From: Mauremys mutica
Lineage: Eukaryota; Chordata; Testudines; Geoemydidae
Assembly (NCBI RefSeq): GCF_020497125.1
Contig: NC_059084.1
Location: forward strand, 31,774,203 to 31,838,202
DNA length: 64,000 nt
Reading direction: 5' to 3'
Positions 59,892 through 64,000 of this stretch are shown here, one piece after another (the first letter of the stretch is position 1; each line of letters begins with the position of its first letter). Both the position numbers and the translations under genes were made by a program. The notes below the pieces were generated by a model. That model ran no database searches. It was not told the DNA's origin and worked only from the letters and a program-made list of their open reading frames with translations.

Positions 59892-60137
59892 TTTAAGGAA
59901 ACTGTGTTTTGGCTTCTGGATAACCAGGAAGGTATTATAGAAGGTATTTGAGACTAGCATGGTGGATCTAAGTACTGGAATGACCACCAGCTTTCAGGAT
60001 TGTCTGCTCCATTTTTTGCAGTTTGTCCTAATTAAGTAATCTCAGTGTGGCTCCCCTCGGACTCCGGTCACACCACCCTTCCTTCAACTTCCTTCTCAGT
60101 ATTAACCCACATTGATAAAAATGCCATCATCCACTGG

Positions 60138-60138
<1 letters not shown>

Positions 60139-60206
<68 letters not shown>
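60139..60206. repeat. (TG)34 microsatellite
   Basis: Uninterrupted TG dinucleotide tract of 68 bp. Likely polymorphic and a possible Z-DNA former. Confidence 0.98.
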
Positions 60207-60208
<2 letters not shown>

Positions 60209-60681
60209 CTGAGAAGAATCTTCAAAACAGAATCTCTCTCTGGATCTCTCAATGCATTTGGTATTAGTCTATTTAGTCTATTTAGATGGAAAGAACTTTA
60301 GGACACAGTCAAGTGTACCACATTTCACAAGATGTTCTGTCACAGCTGAGCTAGGCTCTTTGTTCTGCGGCATCAGCAAGTCTAGCAATATTTGAAGGAG
60401 GGAAGAGAGAGGGGGAGAATTAAAATGTTCTTTAGACTCAGGAGGGAGCCATGAGACCATGAGTTGAAGCTTCACCTTTTTCACTCACTGGTGCACATCA
60501 CAGCCACTATTATTGAACAAGGTCTTGTATCCCTATCCTAGGAGACAGGCAAGAGCCATTGCCGCATTTTAAAGATTAAAGTAAATGAGAGATTACATAA
60601 AGTCATTTCTGGCAGAGTTGGGAATAGAACTCAGGTCTCTTCACAGGCCACACCGAAATCACATTCTTATACTATCACCAA

Positions 60682-60900
60682 GGGTATGTCTACATTGCAA
60701 TTAGATGCCTGCGGCTGGCCCGTGCCAGCTGACTCAGGATCGCAGAGCTTGGGTTGTGGGGCTGTTCAACTGCTGTGTAGATATTCGGACTCAGGCTGCA
60801 GCCCAAACGTCTACACTGCAATGTAACAGCCCCGGAGCCCGAGCCCAAGTCAGCTGGCATGGGACAGCCACCAGGGTCTAATTGCAGCGTAGAGACTCCC
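60682..60900. mobile_element. MITE with gtctaca-type termini
   Basis: Ends gggtatgtctacattgcaat and attgcagcgtagagactccc are inverted repeats of 20 bp with a few differences. Inner text cctgcggctggcccgtgcca and agctggcatgggacagccac also pair. Same family as 54151-54738. Confidence 0.7.
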
Positions 60901-61094
60901 AAGAAAGAGTGTGTCACAGCGAGATGCAAGCTATCATGTCTGTAACCGTTGCACTAATCACAAGCTCACACTCATCACCTACCTGAACAAGGGACACTGA
61001 TTCCTAACGTTCCATGGCTAGTCTACTACAGAGATGTTGTAGTCACTGGCAAGGATGTAGGGAGGTGTGTCATGAATGAGGCAAAGGGAGGGAG

Positions 61095-61215
61095 AGAAGG
61101 CAAGCATGGTCCTGTGGTTAAGGCACTAGACTGGAGCATACTGGGCTCCAGCTCTGACTCTGCCACTGACTTCCTGAGCTGGACAAGTCACTTACACCAG
61201 AATTTTCCAAAAGTG
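61095..61215 (+). mobile_element. MIR-like SINE
   Basis: tRNA-like head (tggtcctgtggttaaggcac, tagactggagcatactgggc) and core (ctctgactctgccactgact, gagctggacaagtcactta). The 3' LINE-like tail is not visible. Confidence 0.6.
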
Positions 61216-62249
61216 GCTGCTAATTGTGCGTTCCCAATTTTCTGGGTGCCCGATTTGAGATGCTTCGGGCCTTGTTTTGAGAACAGCTGAATGCTCATAA
61301 CTCCAAGTGAGGTCAATGGGTGCTGCAGGTATTCAGAGCTTCTGAAAAATCAATTGCCCCACCAGAAGCCTAGGCAAGAGCCTCCCTCAAAACCCACAGC
61401 CCAACCGGTACCAGACTGCAAAACAGGTTTGTTTTGAGTTACACAATGGATCAAGATTCTTATAACACATTCATAGTTAGAGACCATTATAATCTGTCAA
61501 GTATGATTCGATGCACAACAAAACCCAGGTGTTCCATATTTTGTTTATTTGTCACACCTTCTGATTGTTTATGCCGTATCTCAGCCCCTCCTTCTCTGAC
61601 TTGTCACAAAGCACTCTGCTGGCACTGAACAAATAATGCATCATCATAACAACCTGCCTCAGGCAGTAACCAGCATTTAATGCTTGGGAGGGAAGGAAAA
61701 AAGACCTGTCGTGGCACGCGTGCAGTGCTACACAACGCCTTTAAATTATCAGCTTATGCCCCGCAACATGAAGCTTGACATAGTAATATGGGTAATCAGT
61801 TTGCAGAACTACAAAATTTCATTAGTGGTCATCCCAGTTATGCAGCCCTCTTTAAAATCCTGTCACAGAATGGGACTCTGGTCTGCTGCAGTGAGGGATT
61901 CCATAGGCTGGTGAAAAGACATGCTGCATAACCAAATATTCCCTTTAAATCACAACCCACACTGAGAATTGCAGAAAGTGAAATAAAAACCTTGTACCTG
62001 GAGTTCAAATAAATATTCACATACTTAGCAGCAGCTTTTGTAAGAATCAAGAACGTGGGTCTGGAACCCACGGCTATGGAGCCCTAGATCTCTGACACTC
62101 ACATGTCACCACCAAGGGAAACAGGCAAAGCAGTACCTCACAATCCTGAAAGGTTCGGCCCCAAAGGAAATCCTATCAGAGCACCTGCAGCTGCTTGATT
62201 GGCTTGCACCCACTACTTAAGCCAGGAAGTGAGTGGGTTGGGCTGTCTG

Positions 62250-62640
62250 AGCAATGGTGCTGCTTACAGCTGCTGTGTTGGACTCTGCTCTTGCTTGCTT
62301 CCAAGTCTGTTCTTGACTCCTGCGCTACTATCGATCTTCTCCTGGCTCGCCCCTGCCCTTGCTCCTAGCTCCCACCTTGCTCCTGCTCAGTGCCTGATCC
62401 TCACCTCTCCTCCAGTTCCTGCCCTTATGCCTTGCTTCTGACCATGGGCTACCAGCCCTGGCTCTGACCCCCAGCTCCGACTGCTGATTCCAACTCTGGC
62501 TCAACCCCGGCTCTGGCATGTGGCGTCTGTCCCTGGTTCTGACCCTCAGCTTCGGTTCCTGATTCTGACTCTGGATCTACCCCAGCTCTGGTATGTTCCA
62601 GCCGACTGGTTCTTTGAAGAGCCCTTTCCAGGAGCCTGAG
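62250..62640. repeat. Imperfect CT-rich repeat region
   Basis: Variants of a ctctgacccccagctccg / ctgattctgactctgg unit of about 65-70 bp recur around 62450-62600, within a longer pyrimidine-rich stretch. No gene seen. Confidence 0.4.
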
Positions 62641-63185
62641 GGCCAGCAGCACTCCCTGAGGTTTGTATGGGCTGTTGCAACAAGGCTTCCCTGGATCTCC
62701 TGTGGCTAGAGTATGTGGCCCACCATCTCTGCTGCAGTGTCTCATGGTTATTTCTCGCAGGCGAACTGAAACAGAAGATGCCTGAAGCTAAAAGAAAAGG
62801 TCTCCATGCACCTGCAGCCTAGCAAGACAGAACTGTGCTGAAAAGGGTCAAAGATCAGGCTGTGACCAGGAGAAAGGACAAGGTTCCTTTCAGTTCTCAG
62901 TTCTCCCTCTCTAGACTTTTCCCATGCAGCTGTAGGGCTCAGCCCACACATACTTCCCACCTGAATGGCAGTGAATTAGCAAGCAGAGATTTTCTTTATC
63001 AGGGGAGAGTTACTCTAACACCTACTCTCTGCAACTGAAGCCACGTCTACACTTGAAACTTTTGCCAGTATAGTTATGTCAGACAGGAGTGTGATTTTTT
63101 TTTTTAAACAACATTTCTATGCAGTAAAAGCCAAGCGTGTTCAGCAGGATAGCTTATTTCATTTGGGGAAAATGAACTTTACTAA

Positions 63186-64000
63186 GGCCTGGTCTACATT
63201 ACGAAGTTAGATCAATGTTGGCTGAGTCATTCATATGTCAATACTTAATCTCCTCTCCCACCCATGAAAGCTCTCCATTATGCCGACATCATAACATCAC
63301 CTTCCCGAGTGGTGTCGAGCCATGATCGATGCACTGAGCTCGATGCAGTGCGAGTGTAGACACTGCGTTACCTATGCCAACTCTAACAGGACTCCAGCAG
63401 CTGACCCCCAATGCCTGACACTGACCACTCTGGTCACAATTGTGACTCCACTGCCCGGGGTCACGGAGACCAGAAGGCTCCCTATTCCCTTTAAAGACCT
63501 GGCATTTCAGAAATTTGCTTTTCCTGATTGCCAAGCTTGGTGAGCACATCTAGCAGTTCTCCATTGTTGAAAGCAACTGCCCAGCGGACCACGCCAGCTA
63601 TATACTCCGGATGCACTCCAGCCTGGAGGAGACAAGATACTCAGTATCTTGGGCCTTGGGGAGAAGAGACCATGCAGGCACAGCTATAGTCCAACCACAG
63701 AAATGTGGACATTTATGGGCAGATTGCTTGGGGGATGCAGGAGACGGGATACGACAGAGACCGTCAGCAGTGCTGCATGAAAGCCAAGGAACTGCAGCAG
63801 CCATACCAGAAGGCGAGGGAGGCAAACAGTCAATCCAATGCCGAGCTGAAGGCTTGCTACTTTTACAAAGAGCTGCGTGCCATCCTTAGCGAAGACCCCC
63901 ACCACCACGCCGCAGATATCTGTGGATATCTCCAAGGAGCCAGAGTCACGGGTCCCTGCCATGAACAGCGATGACAAGAAGGAGGAAGAGGAGCAAGACG
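63186..64000 (+). mobile_element. PIF/Harbinger-related element, copy 3, left end (cut by the window edge)
   Basis: Starts ggcctggtctacattacg after TAA (63183-63185), the same left-end consensus as copy 2, but the subterminal sequence differs (gttagatcaatgttggctg rather than attcgaatttagc), so it is another subfamily. It contains a decayed SANT-like gene (63618-63973). The transposase would lie beyond the window. Confidence 0.75.
63618..63973 (+). pseudogene. Harbinger companion gene with Myb/SANT-like domain, decayed
   Basis: One frame reads WRRQDTQYLGPWGEETMQAQ, a stop (TAG near 63684), then NVDIYGQIAWGMQETGYDRD, RQQCCMKAKELQQPYQKARE and ELKACYFYKELRAIL, the trihelix-like Myb/SANT domain of Harbinger partner proteins (compare 37668-37800). 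Tryptophan and helix-spacing features are kept. The frame closes at 63973 after VTGPCHEQR, then an acidic stretch (aggaggaagaggagcaagac) continues in another frame. At least one stop and one shift make it a pseudogene in this copy. Confidence 0.7.

Noticed and set aside
60139..60206. (TG)n tract as a regulatory element
   Set aside because: An ordinary microsatellite; no gene nearby shows dependence on it.

Overview
This is nuclear DNA from a vertebrate, most likely a non-avian reptile and best fitting a turtle. That reading is inference from the repeat mix: CR1 LINEs in both orientations, PIF/Harbinger elements with a Myb/SANT-like companion gene, a long DIRS-type retrotransposon, Penelope-like fold-back insertions, many hAT-type MITEs and a few MIR-like SINEs. 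Nothing bacterial or organellar is visible. Only one piece of ordinary host coding sequence is convincing: a 399-bp minus-strand exon at 28071-28469 that encodes two WW-type segments resembling ARHGAP39 (Vilse/CrossGAP). The rest looks like intron or intergenic sequence filled with mobile elements.

Layout: 1-2422 is the right part of a Harbinger element with an intact 413-codon transposase (804-2045, minus). 3165-4877 is a CR1 3' portion with one in-frame stop. 6608-6728 is a single-armed Penelope-like insertion. 7296-10553 is an unassigned DNA transposon with inverted repeats of about 290 bp. 11649-15140 is a minus-strand CR1 split by an LTR-like insert and by a hAT-like element with an internal duplication. 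17180-23310 is an almost complete minus-strand DIRS retrotransposon (gag, RT/RNase H, tyrosine recombinase, inverted repeats). 23311-37140 holds the host exon, MITEs, LINE fossils and a fold-back Penelope-like insertion. 37144-41996 is a full-length Harbinger copy with a decayed SANT gene, an antisense ORF inside its putative intron and a doubly deleted transposase. 44180-47566 is a palindromic hAT with a second hAT nested in it. 48000-61000 is a field of MITEs, two more fold-back Penelope-like insertions and a (TG)34 tract. 63186 to the edge is the start of a third Harbinger element with a SANT-like coding fossil.

How parts relate: Harbinger copies 1 and 2 overlap and complement each other. 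Copy 1 keeps the transposase; copy 2 keeps both ends and the companion gene. The three fold-back Penelope-like insertions share one design: 11-13-bp target duplications, tails pointing outward, one arm shortened, and a hammerhead-like core near the centre. The DIRS element has 60-bp perfect palindromic arms at its 3' end. The antisense ORF in the Harbinger intron, the hammerhead-like fold-backs and the unassigned 3.26-kb transposon are the parts most worth following up.
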